NCBI GenBank assembly: GCA_035995425.1
Contig: DASYKM010000267.1
Span: 1-64,000 of the forward strand
Direction: 5' to 3'
DNA from: CADEED01 sp035995425
Lineage (GTDB): Bacteria; Pseudomonadota; Gammaproteobacteria; Steroidobacterales; Steroidobacteraceae
Length of the DNA stretch: 64,000 nucleotides
Positions 55,701 through 62,685 of this stretch are shown in pieces. How positions within the stretch are numbered: the stretch's first letter is position 1; each line of letters opens with the position of its first letter. The notes beneath the pieces were generated by a model that saw only the letters and a list, made by a program, of their open reading frames with translations, was not told where the DNA came from and ran no database searches. Position numbers and translations under genes: made by a program.

Positions 55701-58700
55701 GACCTTTGCTTCCATCACGGGACCGGTCCGCATCGAGCTCGAATACCGGACGGTTGCCGTCGACGCATTGCTGGATCCGGGTCCTGCCGGAGAAGGCTGG
55801 GCGAGCGAGACACGGCGCATTTCGCTGCTGGTGGCCAATGGCTCGACTGCGGCCTCAGGCTTGCATCTCACCTGGAGCGATGTTTTCGGCGAGAGCAGCT
55901 CCGGCGGCATCTCCGAAATTCTCGCGGTGCGCGTATATGCCGTGAGCGGCAGCGATGCGACGTTGCGCTATTCGACCAATGCCGTGGACCTGGTGGATCA
56001 GGGCGGCAGCACGCTCGCGTGGAAAGCTCCGTGGAATCCCGCGGTTACCGCGACCTTCAATGTTCGCCGCGTGGGCAGCGACGAATGGCAGTCGATCGAT
56101 GTCACTCGCGTGGCAGGCGACTTCGTCGTCGATCTCGCGAATCTGGCGCCGGGCCAGTGGGAATACCAGGCAGCGCAACTGCAGGATGGAGATGTTCGAG
56201 CTATCGCTTCGGGCGTGCTGACGACGCACGGCAGCTCGGTGCTGAATGCCCAGGAGCCGCCGCCGGGCGGCGTGTATCCGATCGAGGCCGTGGCGCCCGT
56301 GACCGGTTACTCGAGTGGCGCCGTTGGCATCACGCTGACGAGCAGCGCTTCGCACGCAATCGCCGGTCCCGCGGTGAACGGTCAGCCGCCGCCGCTGCAG
56401 TGGAATGGCACGAACCAGGTGGATCTGACCTGGGCGGACCTTGGTACGGGCGACGTGCGCGTGGTCATCGACTACACCTCGGCCGATCGATACTCATACA
56501 ACCATGTCAGCGGCGGCAGCGGCTGGGAAACGACCGCGGCCTTCGTGCCTGGGACGCGCGCCAGCCGCGAGCAGGTGTTCACCACCGGCGCCACGGGCGC
56601 GGCATTCACCTGGACGGACAGCAACACGAGTCTCGTCGGTGGCATCACTGAACTTCAGCGAGTGCGGGTATACACGCTCGTCTCGGGGAGCTGGGTGCTT
56701 CGGCTCGATCACGATCCTTCGGCGGTTCGCTCCGGACAGTCCATCTACTGGGGCAAGGCGGACGATCCGGCCGTCACCAGCGAATTCCGTGTACGCGCTG
56801 TCGGTGCCACCACTTGGGCAACGCGCGCCATCACCACCAATGGCGCAGGTCTCGACATCGTCGATGTCGACAATCTCGCCGCGGGCAATTACGAGTACCA
56901 GATCCTTCGCAGCCGCGCCGGCAATGTCGTCATCGCGCTCACCAGCGGCACATTTACGATCTCCGGCAACCGCGAAGCGGGCGATCTCGCACTGACCCAG
57001 CACAATGTGACATTCGATCAGGGTGCCAGCGATTTCGGTCCGGTGACCTGGAATGGGAACGATCTTGCGTGGTCGCAGGCGCCGGTCGCCGGCGACACGA
57101 TCACCCTTCGCACGCGCGAAGCCGGTTCGAGCACCTGGAATGAGCAGACGATCAGCGGCTCGGGGCCGGACTTCAGCGCCGTGGTCGGCGCCACGGGCGC
57201 GACGATCGTCGAATACGAAGTGCTGTACACGCACTCGGGACAGTCGACACCGTACTCGCGCGCCGGCGGCCGGCTCAACGCCAGCGTTGCCACGAACTAC
57301 ACACCCGCGACGTACACGTTCACACAGACCTCGGACTATGACTCGGTCATGGCGCCGGTCGAAGGTATCCTTGCCTATGACGGCCAGATCAGCTTCACGA
57401 CGCTGATATTGGGGACGGACGTGGAGTTCCGCGTGCGCCAGGGAAGCGGCGAGTGGCAGACGCTCAACGCCGAGTATCTCGGCGACGGCTATTCGGTGGA
57501 CCTGCACTCGCTGCTCAACGGCGAATACAGCTACGAGATCCGCTATATCCACTGGAGCTCGTCGGTACCGCACGCCTACGCCAGCGGCACGGTCACGATT
57601 GGCGGTGATGCGCAGGGTTCGGGAATGTCGCTGCTCGACACCACCGAATACATGCGTACGATCTTCACGGACTCGAGCCCCGGCACGCCGACGCGCGTGC
57701 AGACCTTCGATCGGTGGGGCAACGTCGTCAGCGCCACCGACGCTTCCGGGAATACCACTAACTACCGCTACAACCATACGAACACGCTGTTGGAGACCAT
57801 CCTGCCGCAGGTGCAGGTGGTCGATATCGCGGGCGGCACGGTCGAAACGCATCTCGAGCGGCCGGTGCAGGAAAATCACTACGACCTGCTGGGCCGGCTC
57901 GTCGCCACGCGCGATGCCAACGGAAACGTCTCGCGCGCCGAGTACAACGTGGCGGGTGACCTGCTGCGCGAAGTGGCGGCCGATGGCGGCGTGAAATCGC
58001 GCGTCTACAACGCCTTCGGCGACGTGGTGCTCAGCACCGATCAACTCGGCTACCGGACTCGCCTGGCATACGACCGCTTGAGTCAGCTGACGAGCATGGA
58101 ACGCGAAGTGGTGCTGGGCGGGCTTGGCAGCGGCAACACCGCGCAGGCACTCATCGACACATACGCGTACGACGACCTCGGCGAGCGCACTCGCGAGACC
58201 AATGCCGCGGGCGAGTCGACCGAGTATGAATACTTCGTCGACGGCAGGCTGCGCAGCCGCACCACCAATCGCGGATTCACGACGTCGTATGGCTACGACG
58301 CCAACGGCAACAAGACCTTCGAGCGGGACGCCAATGGCTCGACGCAGCGCTGGGACTACGACGGCTTCAACCGCATGACCTTCTCCGAAGACATGGGCGC
58401 CACCCGGACGGATTACCGCTATGACCTTAACGGCCAGCTGACCTATCAGACCAGCTCGCTCGGACAGCGCCAGGCTTATTTCTACGACGAAGCGGGGCAC
58501 CTGACGCGCATCGTCGACACGGGCTCGCCCAGCAAGACGCTGGCGCCAGTGGTTGGCGTCAACCGCATCAGTGAGTACGGCTACGACATCGAAGGCCGGC
58601 GCGTCGCCGAACGCACGGTCATCGACGGCCGCGTGCACCAGGACAACTTCACGAGTTTCGACGCCCTCGGCCGCATGTCGCGCGCCGCGGATCCCGACTA

Positions 58701-61700
58701 CGAGGTGACTTACTCGTATGACGCCGTCGGCAATCGCACGCGCATCAATGCCGACTACTACAACCATATCGGCCGCGGTGCCGGGTACGTCCAGACTCAG
58801 GATCTCTGGTACACCTACGACAACATGAATCGTGTGCTGACCTCGCAGGGCACGAATTTCGCCGGCACGATCAGCATCACGGGGAGCCAGGGCATCGATC
58901 TCACTTATAACCTCAAGGGCGAGCGCACCAGTGCGCGCACGAACGGTGAGCACTACGGCATGAGTTTGTCGGTGCTCAATGGCAACGTGGTTTCGGCGAC
59001 TTACAACCGCATCAAGTTTGGCCTGTTCACCGAGCGTTACACCTACGACGGCGTCGGCAGATTGCTGGCCACCGACCAGGATGCGCCGAGCACCACGCAC
59101 AATCTCGGAACGGGCGCGGTGACCACGGGAGTCACGCCACTGCGCACCGCCACCCGGCAGTTCGACGCCGCATCGCGGGAAATCCTGTCCGTCACCTATT
59201 CGATGGACCCGGACGAAGACACCGACACGTCGCTCGACACCTGGACGACCAATACGACGTACGACGGCGACGGCCGCACGGCCCAGCAGGTAACCCGCCT
59301 CAACGGCATCATGAACACGCGTGTCACCTTCGGTGACGCGACCTTCTATCGATCGGAGACCTTTACCGTCACCAATTCGTTCTTCCGCGCCGTCGTCGCG
59401 CGGCTCAGTGGCACCACCGGAGTGTCGAGCCGCACGAGCCACGTGCTGCCGTCGTTCAGTTCTTCGGTGCGAACCGTGCAGAACGTCTGGGATGGGCAGG
59501 GCTGGGACTCCGCCGGAAACCTGATGGGTTATCGAGTCGAGTTCTTCAAGGAGACCAACGGCAAGCTGAAGTACTACACCGATCACACGTTCGACTATCG
59601 GCTTGCGCAGACGTACCAGTTGATCAACGAGAAGACCAACAGCGAAGGCAAGGGCGAGCCGGGCAAGGGGTCGACTACGCGCACCTACAACGTGAACGGC
59701 GAGCTCGTGCAGTACTCCGACAACAAGGACCAGAAGAAGAATCGCTACTTCGCCAATGACGCGCAGGGTCAGGCGCTCACCGTGGTCAACGGGAAATTCG
59801 ACGGCCGCAGCGGCCGCCTGTCGGCCACGCGAGCCTTCGACAACGCGCTGACCCGCACCGGCAACAAGGTCAAAGCGCAGTATTTCTTCTTCGCCAACGG
59901 CCAGAACATCGGTACGTTCGGCCAGCTCGTCGACAGCGAAGGGACCATCAAAGCGAACTTCGACGTGAACTACACGCCGGTGTCGGGCGGCTATCCGTCA
60001 GCCACGCCATCCGAGGTCGTGGCGCACAGCGGCGATACGCTGCGCACCCTCGCCGCGCGCGTGTTCGGCGATTCCAACCTGTGGTACGTGCTCGCCGAGG
60101 CCAATGGCCTCACCAACCCCGACGAGAAGATAGAGGCGGGAGTCCAGCTGCAGGTGCCTAACAAGGTGCTGTCGCTGTCGAACAACGCCGAGAGCTTCAA
60201 GCCCTACGACGCGTCATTGGCTTTGGGCGACACGACGCCGACCCAGCCGCCGCCGGGCGGAGGCTGCGGCGTCATCGGCATGATCATCATGATCGTCGTC
60301 ATGATTGTGGCGACCATTTTCACGGCAGGGGCCGCGGCGGTGGGTTTTGCCGCCGGCTTCGGCCAGATCATGGCGGCCGGCGCAAGTGTCATGTTGGGTG
60401 GAACCGCAGTGGCGGGAGTCGCCGTCGCAGCCTCGCAATTGACATTGGGCTTCGCGGGGACCGCGGCGGTTGCTGCCGGCGTCGGCAGTGCCGTGTCGCA
60501 AGGTGTTGGCATTGCGATCGGCGCTCAGCAGAAATTCGACTGGAAACAGGTCGGCATCAGCGCGATCAGCGCCGGCGTCACCGCAGGCTTCGGCGCGACA
60601 CTCAACGCCGGCGGCAAGTTGGCGAACGCGGTCAATGTGGTGGAGGCCGGTGGCAAGATCAGCGCCGGCACCCGGGTGCTGGCGGCGGCGGGGAAATTCC
60701 TCGCCAATCCCGTCGGCAACGCGATCGGCAGCAGCATGCTGACCCAGGGTTTGAGTGTCGCCACGGGTCTGCAGAGCAGTTTCAACTGGCGCGAAGTAGC
60801 CGTGGCCGCTGCCTCGAGCATCGGAAGCATGGGCGCTTCGAAGGCGGGCGGGTGGGTCACGGGAACGTCCGGAAATGCTGTTCGCGGATTCCTTGGCAAG
60901 GTCACGACGAACGCAATCAACAAGTCGATTCAGATGGCATTCGCCGGCAAGATCGAAGTCGGAGCAGTGCTCGCCGACGCCTTCGGCAATGCGGTGGGCG
61001 ACAGCATCGTTGAAAAACTGCAAGAGGGAGCGACGCCAAGCCCGGTCAAGCCGGCAGTCGTGAACGATCCGGACTTTGTTGAGATCACTGTTCAGAAGAA
61101 CGTGGCGAATGCTGATCAGAACCCGGACATGGCGACTGTCGCGACGAGCGATATGCCGACCGGCGACGAGATGCGCGAGATCAAAAAGGATCAGGGCGGG
61201 GGCGCCAGCTCCGTGAGTGCGCCGTCCACAACCGATGTTGCGAGATACTCCAAGACCACCTTCGACCGGCAAAGACAGAAGTACGTTCAGTATGGTTCTG
61301 ACGGATCAATGTGGGTGCATGATGGAACGGCATGGACTCTCGAACCGCCCATAAGCGGTGAAATTGTGGTCACTGCGGTCAGGGAGGATCCACAACTACA
61401 CAAATCGGACGGGCCGGTAGCTCGCCGTACCACGATGATGCCAACCAAATTGGAATGGGTGCATCGGGCTAGCGATGTTCGGGATTTTTGGAATAGCAAT
61501 CTCGAATCGCTCGATGTCGGCAACGACGAGTCAAAGTTCCTGACCGGTCGGCCGGGCGCGCATGATGGATTCGTCAGTGTGTACGGCGGTTCTACTTCGA
61601 CTCTCGATGGTGTGCCGGATGTCTATGGCGGAACCTACTACCTCGAGAAGGACGGATATCAACGCCCCATTCTTGGGGACGCGGGGCCAGAAGCCTTCAA

Positions 61701-62244
61701 ACAGCAACAGCACCTGATCGAGCGGGTCGCCGAAGCCTACGACAAGATTCCCTTGGAGTTCCGCCCGGGCTACGGAGATCTGGGCAAGGAGCTGCAGGTT
61801 GCGTCTTTGCTATTCGGTGGTGGTGAAGTCATAGCGACGGCCAGAGGTTTGGAGGGGCTGGCAAGCATGTTAGGTGTGGCTTCGCTGGTGACTGGAACTG
61901 GTGCGCGAGTCGCCGACAAGGAGTATGCAGAGACACTCAAGTTCCTAAGCGAAAAAGCCGCAGACCACAAGATCGAAGAATCCATGAAAGGATTCGGCTT
62001 CGGAAAAGCAGTGGCGATATACAAGTATGTTGATTTTCTAGACGAAGTGAACGAGGCTCTGGCGAAGCTGCCGACGGGCCGAACGATTGCGAACGCACCT
62101 CCGCCAAATCCGCTGATGCAGTTGACGGACGAGCAGTACGCAGAGCGCTTCGGCCTAAACTTGATGGCAATCAAATCGGCACGCGGGCCAACTCCGCCGC
62201 CACCTCCTGCATCACCGAACTACATCAAGAAAAAAGGTCCCTAG
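43798..62244 (+). CDS. Giant YD-repeat (RHS) polymorphic toxin with tip of unknown activity
   Basis: A 6148-residue open frame (roughly 0.68 MDa), paralogous to the gene at 2837 over most of its length. In order:
- N-terminal module (SGSGLGLF, VNTATGNL, VRTYNSQG);
- propeller-like repeats, about 375-1181;
- three LysM-like units, about 1185-1367;
- YD repeats, about 1380-3568;
- six beta-sandwich-like modules, about 3668-4603 (one in the paralogue);
- YD repeats, about 4615-5368;
- LysM, about 5404-5459;
- a hydrophobic region, about 5490-5530;
- an Ala/Gly-rich region, to about 5760;
- junction motif EIVVTAV at 5855-5861;
- a unique tip to 6148.
No signal peptide and no DPxGL motif. The shared FFFANGxxIGxFGQL segment ends the shell in both giants. 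Confidence 0.9.
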   Translation: MVAVVSGSGLGLFGTTGSSGNPNVGRGGERVSVNTATGNLIIQGVDETLGARGLDLALVRTYNSQGLLNDDNGDNWRLGVNRRVFALTGTVNTAGSTITKVFGDAAQVVYTYDTTLGRYVSTDGDGAHDTLAFNATTSEWTWTDESSRNTETYDSQGRLSASRDSDGNLVSYIYTGALLTQIVDASGQQTFLDYTGNNLTQVRVVSSGATQTLTHYSYDGQNRLSTVTVDLSPGDNAIADGDVYVTTYTYEGTSHRVASVTQTDGSSCAFTYQLIDGEYRVHTYTDGEGRVTTLEYSQPVGGGGSTPVSANANSAVLSTTESSTSSTDHGIVNGALVTNDTQTTVDTYNLNAGALSTPAGGSVWSLPTGFDMPPDMQASDPKVAFDANGNGFVVWSHIFADGSGELLVQRYTRATNSWGAIETLVTNSELTDGPIPSALAVDAAGNALVAFRAASNFGAGMVARRYDAASATWGMFGNLGGGSSLGTGYGVPAVAINGAFAAVTYLTDGGGHANLVTSVLSGSTWLLPVAMESSTTNVDNFSMAMDGQGNINVVFVQGTAVSRTRYTASTATWSSPTTLAAVASARVQVALDGAGNGFATWAQGADLMMSRYTRSTNTWGAATALDSLSTTVGTQALAMDAAGNAVVSWTQSDGVAASVYARRYNAATSAWSAATALESSAGPAFNNLSVAINGNYAAVEWTLQHGVNYTAYGATFNGTAWSAAVQFGAAGPFGGLSIAVDSLGNSLAFWQVGDGSSDIYYSRFSNSLPAGGAWNLASLIEAEPSGTTATVPQVAYDSNGNGFAIWVVKRNSPAAVTIKAARYTRSTNTWAAPTTLYTAANATVPSASLAVDAGGNAIVAWTVGGQMSAVRYTGTTWGSVLSAGVGSGAPIVAMNGNFAAIVWQDGSPLSNRAQWATRWNGTAWTAKVSLDLAGVPPFGQTVAVDNQGNIAVSFAQLNSGASANGLYVVRYTASSNTWSAMLAIATANTSAPAPGNPQIAFDANGNGVLAWSEGGNLRTARYTRSTNTWAAAVNLDNLSGAVSSPSLSLDAAGNALVAWIQVDETDGVASAYSKIYNAATATWGAVTLHETQSLAVTDSSLRTAINGSFASVGWLQTDGARDNLYTARYNGSAWSAAALAEANINTVATPSLALDSLGNANLFWQQSDGTTVSVYQSRFNVGGVPSYTVPPGATWPSVAFDLYGVNSAAAGTALQTAMGNPALNSGAQISGWPATLSVTTVLPVPPYFLVPGTPTTPTWRSIAAVVYGVDSPEAGAALQALMGSAYPTLSVGLHISNLPALLTVQTTTTTTVPAYYVVTSTDWADVTEAVYGTRDPAAVEALKLATGLTTLTVGQHLPVPLTLNYTVNGGSGGTSSIYLRTDIEDPLGFVATQERDAAGRLTRVQSATVGDVRPETTFAYNADGNVTSITENPAGLNRQTVMSYDVHGNLLSSRDATGNTITRTYSTRNQLLTESRYLVADPDGAGTGVATAPITSRFVYDAEDHLRFTVSASGRVVEHRYNAAGERTTSLQYGGGLYALAGLASDAALTEAQLVSWAQGQNLTTLQRVDFTYDFRGSLATTTAYTATDAAGAGAGTASVTRFVYDQRGRLLSSIDARGELTAGIADDYLTSYTYDGLGRVLAVTEWVSGATQVTTLSSYDDANRRDTITLANGLVTTSVYNSAGELTSTILGASGVLGTTNYRYDADGRLRMVTDPLGARTFSFYDEAGRRVAMVDAAGSLTEFIYDDVSALVKSVQYAVQLDAATLASLVDGGVPQDVDLADLRDAADGVPASDRITRSVYDVAGRLAFGIDADGAVTRYFYDGAGRRTTEVRFANRVAIDAAVESLSVDFVEPLIVGSPEDRRTRHFYDADGNEIATLDSAGYLSEYLRDPAGFLVQQVGYATRTAAQYWVAGTLEELRPAQSVDDIRSRLFHDAQGRQVGALDSQGYLSESVYDVAGNMVATTRYDVVVPYTEGTSTFASLRATALAAPGAVARTLTNAYDGRGRITTSTDFEGVVSTFAYDAVGNLLRSTRAVATTEARSAEMRYDELGRVVQQLSAQGSALITSGMSQAAIDDIWSRYGVSVAYDAAGRRISTTVRPNDAQTNTTLYFYDADGRQRFEVNAPGEVRETRYDAFGQATESLAYVNRISTASLAGGAIVQTLLDRVAAAADAARDSHSLIAYTRRGQVLSTATSEGANTAYEYDAFGDNTARTSRVNDGFFRNIMSQPGPRSLRYDYTYDTRGQLTRTAYDVDGMELEWATGFDPFHTVIEETVYDAFGRIVSQTDGRGSVTQHSYDRLGREVTTTDAFGNAGTTSYDAFSRVLTMRDRLGNQTTYAYDDAARSMSMTTPEGIVVVTTHNRHGQTLRITAAGKTTQYSYDLNGALLESFDNLGSLGETSYDRAGRQITTTTALGTTTTFGYDAADRVLTRQVDSPLDGQSLVSQYVYDGQGRITRVTEPGGRVTATTYDRDSRVVQVAVDPDGLNLRTTYSYDRAGNVIDVVEGAGSALPRHVSYEYDVLGRRVTERIDPAINSVDNLNYRTDYRYDETGNLIRKSNSIGMTWFAYDAGSRLRFTIDELGGVSENVFDAVGRVTATRRYANAIDTNAVATGLFFALSLEGVAAALVPSGQDRITQSVFDGDGREVFTINGLGGVTERTFDDNGNVTRTRLYAKAIATATYHSLTEVRAALTLAGNDIVNVAAADRVSFAAFDLRGRATFAVNGLGAVTRSEYDVRGNVVSSTAYATPRDVSLPNTPAALQSWAAGTAVANDPHNRSTRYWYDGLDRLRFTLDAEGYLTETRFDDIGRTEESVSYAGAPAAIGAAADLDDVETIAVGLRNVSADHYSRSVRDVAGRVTRVYDAANNYEEYVYDALGNRTSLRNKLGAVWTYEYDANRRMIAEHTPLVEVTRTSVTDPWAVMGAPLATTVGVRSVINRFEYNELGNLTLRIEDADQPGARYTQYWYDRVGRQERVVIFVPVYDAEGESIFDWYGELEARPRIEFDFSQTTETNYDTLGDAVFNTDAAGSVTQNIYDRLGRLRYAVDAENGVTEYRYDTFGNQTELVRYAESVYLDTEIADQFTIDNIASFITPDATRDRVITTEYDRVNRAVRVIEPATFVFDPSAGTPGGQYYTASPTTTNQYDAFGRLLKQSKLVNPALGLWADTYSYYDERGMCIASIDALGYLTTMEYDAFGNALRTVEYAKALAAGTWNTSTHGSAPVTTAASSPHDSAGYDRITEWTYDSRNRRVSERHRGIEYSAATSSGITESVTDLLMTFGFDALGNQTRVTDGNGAATYTYYDVLGRQIAIAAPSRDAGNGTILTPLVGMKRDAFGNMVEQRVYANGASAASEAAFTASTSASDRVSRTLYDARNLAIQNTDAEGNHSLVSYNARGDIGREWQATGAFPHNEIGSAPVRITAYTYDRLGRQTSAVTPLEADRDSGAANYRYDEISTSNYYNNFGEIEYRSGAGRQETFEYDQSGRVVRSNSGDGVTKVYLYDLAGHATAEIRSSTRDLSQLDIAAVAALTTGRMRTETRYDIAGRVVEQRQPNFAVANPNVGLQAIGGLLRVDANVMAPNNPDAVFRVVTETVDYGDGDFNDYETSQIDPGASLADGGGYMYTAPTAENPGGGWVQDPNYALVSKRYIHWVRPPGLGYDNGQRALASFEFRPSSGGAYTPLRVVNLPNNEIGVDISALANGSYEYRLTYTMPNATEPYAIATGTLGVGGVLSLADTTAATLAGENLSATSVATEVALNIPFRDANFRIGDFAGIAALDSLVYRRVDNDGVFEYVVDRAAEVEDGGGYYRTATGFVQKPDYLPSHSRLVQWNAAADPDLTPVFEFSRVGSGSWNQLAVESLVGGVYSVAIGDYADGDYEFRVSYMSIADPSAAALATATGAIRLEPAQVTDSVQLVNDRPDDAGTVAPLAIRPAGSTNVTSSVVTSAEFDEASATGVSFVGTNDVLVTFASITGPVRIELEYRTVAVDALLDPGPAGEGWASETRRISLLVANGSTAASGLHLTWSDVFGESSSGGISEILAVRVYAVSGSDATLRYSTNAVDLVDQGGSTLAWKAPWNPAVTATFNVRRVGSDEWQSIDVTRVAGDFVVDLANLAPGQWEYQAAQLQDGDVRAIASGVLTTHGSSVLNAQEPPPGGVYPIEAVAPVTGYSSGAVGITLTSSASHAIAGPAVNGQPPPLQWNGTNQVDLTWADLGTGDVRVVIDYTSADRYSYNHVSGGSGWETTAAFVPGTRASREQVFTTGATGAAFTWTDSNTSLVGGITELQRVRVYTLVSGSWVLRLDHDPSAVRSGQSIYWGKADDPAVTSEFRVRAVGATTWATRAITTNGAGLDIVDVDNLAAGNYEYQILRSRAGNVVIALTSGTFTISGNREAGDLALTQHNVTFDQGASDFGPVTWNGNDLAWSQAPVAGDTITLRTREAGSSTWNEQTISGSGPDFSAVVGATGATIVEYEVLYTHSGQSTPYSRAGGRLNASVATNYTPATYTFTQTSDYDSVMAPVEGILAYDGQISFTTLILGTDVEFRVRQGSGEWQTLNAEYLGDGYSVDLHSLLNGEYSYEIRYIHWSSSVPHAYASGTVTIGGDAQGSGMSLLDTTEYMRTIFTDSSPGTPTRVQTFDRWGNVVSATDASGNTTNYRYNHTNTLLETILPQVQVVDIAGGTVETHLERPVQENHYDLLGRLVATRDANGNVSRAEYNVAGDLLREVAADGGVKSRVYNAFGDVVLSTDQLGYRTRLAYDRLSQLTSMEREVVLGGLGSGNTAQALIDTYAYDDLGERTRETNAAGESTEYEYFVDGRLRSRTTNRGFTTSYGYDANGNKTFERDANGSTQRWDYDGFNRMTFSEDMGATRTDYRYDLNGQLTYQTSSLGQRQAYFYDEAGHLTRIVDTGSPSKTLAPVVGVNRISEYGYDIEGRRVAERTVIDGRVHQDNFTSFDALGRMSRAADPDYEVTYSYDAVGNRTRINADYYNHIGRGAGYVQTQDLWYTYDNMNRVLTSQGTNFAGTISITGSQGIDLTYNLKGERTSARTNGEHYGMSLSVLNGNVVSATYNRIKFGLFTERYTYDGVGRLLATDQDAPSTTHNLGTGAVTTGVTPLRTATRQFDAASREILSVTYSMDPDEDTDTSLDTWTTNTTYDGDGRTAQQVTRLNGIMNTRVTFGDATFYRSETFTVTNSFFRAVVARLSGTTGVSSRTSHVLPSFSSSVRTVQNVWDGQGWDSAGNLMGYRVEFFKETNGKLKYYTDHTFDYRLAQTYQLINEKTNSEGKGEPGKGSTTRTYNVNGELVQYSDNKDQKKNRYFANDAQGQALTVVNGKFDGRSGRLSATRAFDNALTRTGNKVKAQYFFFANGQNIGTFGQLVDSEGTIKANFDVNYTPVSGGYPSATPSEVVAHSGDTLRTLAARVFGDSNLWYVLAEANGLTNPDEKIEAGVQLQVPNKVLSLSNNAESFKPYDASLALGDTTPTQPPPGGGCGVIGMIIMIVVMIVATIFTAGAAAVGFAAGFGQIMAAGASVMLGGTAVAGVAVAASQLTLGFAGTAAVAAGVGSAVSQGVGIAIGAQQKFDWKQVGISAISAGVTAGFGATLNAGGKLANAVNVVEAGGKISAGTRVLAAAGKFLANPVGNAIGSSMLTQGLSVATGLQSSFNWREVAVAAASSIGSMGASKAGGWVTGTSGNAVRGFLGKVTTNAINKSIQMAFAGKIEVGAVLADAFGNAVGDSIVEKLQEGATPSPVKPAVVNDPDFVEITVQKNVANADQNPDMATVATSDMPTGDEMREIKKDQGGGASSVSAPSTTDVARYSKTTFDRQRQKYVQYGSDGSMWVHDGTAWTLEPPISGEIVVTAVREDPQLHKSDGPVARRTTMMPTKLEWVHRASDVRDFWNSNLESLDVGNDESKFLTGRPGAHDGFVSVYGGSTSTLDGVPDVYGGTYYLEKDGYQRPILGDAGPEAFKQQQHLIERVAEAYDKIPLEFRPGYGDLGKELQVASLLFGGGEVIATARGLEGLASMLGVASLVTGTGARVADKEYAETLKFLSEKAADHKIEESMKGFGFGKAVAIYKYVDFLDEVNEALAKLPTGRTIANAPPPNPLMQLTDEQYAERFGLNLMAIKSARGPTPPPPPASPNYIKKKGP
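54799..57605 (+). repeat. Six tandem beta-sandwich-like modules inside the second giant gene
   Basis: Six units of about 60-65 residues, separated by variable linkers, share the pattern F-x-x-R ... W ... (V/L)D-x-x-x-L-x-x-G-x-Y-x-Y ... A-x-x-(S/T)G-T. Examples are ALANGSYEYRLTY, NLAPGQWEYQAAQ, NLAAGNYEYQILR and SLLNGEYSYEIRY. The first giant protein has only one such unit (nt 14170-14375, GLPQGQQFNFRISYRH). The pattern resembles fibronectin III-like or carbohydrate-binding folds; the exact fold is not certain. Confidence 0.7.
61360..62241 (+). other. C-terminal tip domain of the second giant protein, unknown activity
   Basis: From the EIVVTAV junction (residue 5855) to the C-terminus the sequence is unrelated to the first giant protein. 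It includes a polar part (WVHRASDVRDFWNSNLESLDVG, VPDVYGGTYYLEKDGYQ). An amphipathic or hydrophobic stretch follows at about residues 5997-6035 (VASLLFGGGEVIATA, LASMLGVASLVTGTG), and the end is Pro-rich (TPPPPPASP). No catalytic motif is recognised. A membrane-protein gene starts 3 bases after the stop. A membrane-active (pore-type) effector is possible but unproven. By eye the DNA is less GC-rich than the repeat region. Confidence 0.5.
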
Positions 62245-62247
62245 TGC

Positions 62248-62652
62248 ATGGCCGAGTCCGCGCCCGGCGAATTTGCAAAGCGATTTCCGACGATGTACGA
62301 GCTCGTAAAGTTGCTCGGCTTTCTTCACATCTGCCTGGCGGGCTTGCAGCTGAGCGTGACCATGGGTGAGTGGAGGACCGCAGCGATTTTCGCGGTCCTT
62401 CCGCTGGTTGATGTCTTCCGTGATCGATTCAGATACTTCTGGCTGCACGTCGGGTGGTTTCGAAATTCGTTCATTGCTCAAATCTTGATTCAAATCGTGT
62501 TTGGCATTCTCGCGGACGTTCGGTCCTCACGTTCTCTCGGCGGAACGGGTGCGGTTCTCGGCCTGTGCGTGCTTCTGGGCTTGATGCCGACAATCTTCGC
62601 GTTCTGCAAGGAACACGGCATTCAAACCCGCACCGATCAGGCTGCAAGCTGA
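62248..62652 (+). CDS. Small membrane protein, putative immunity protein for the second giant toxin
   Basis: A 134-residue protein with three to four hydrophobic segments (LLGFLHICLAGLQLSV, TAAIFAVLPLVDVF, FIAQILIQIVFGILADV, GAVLGLCVLLGLMPTIFAF) and short charged loops. Its ATG is 3 bases after the stop of the 6148-residue toxin, so expression should be coupled. I do not recognise the family. Polymorphic toxins with membrane targets are commonly paired with small polytopic immunity proteins, so that role is the best guess. The next gene is on the opposite strand, which leaves this as the last gene of the island. Confidence 0.6.
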   Translation: MAESAPGEFAKRFPTMYELVKLLGFLHICLAGLQLSVTMGEWRTAAIFAVLPLVDVFRDRFRYFWLHVGWFRNSFIAQILIQIVFGILADVRSSRSLGGTGAVLGLCVLLGLMPTIFAFCKEHGIQTRTDQAAS

Positions 62653-62685
62653 CCTGATTGAGATCAATTGCGCTCATATTTACAG

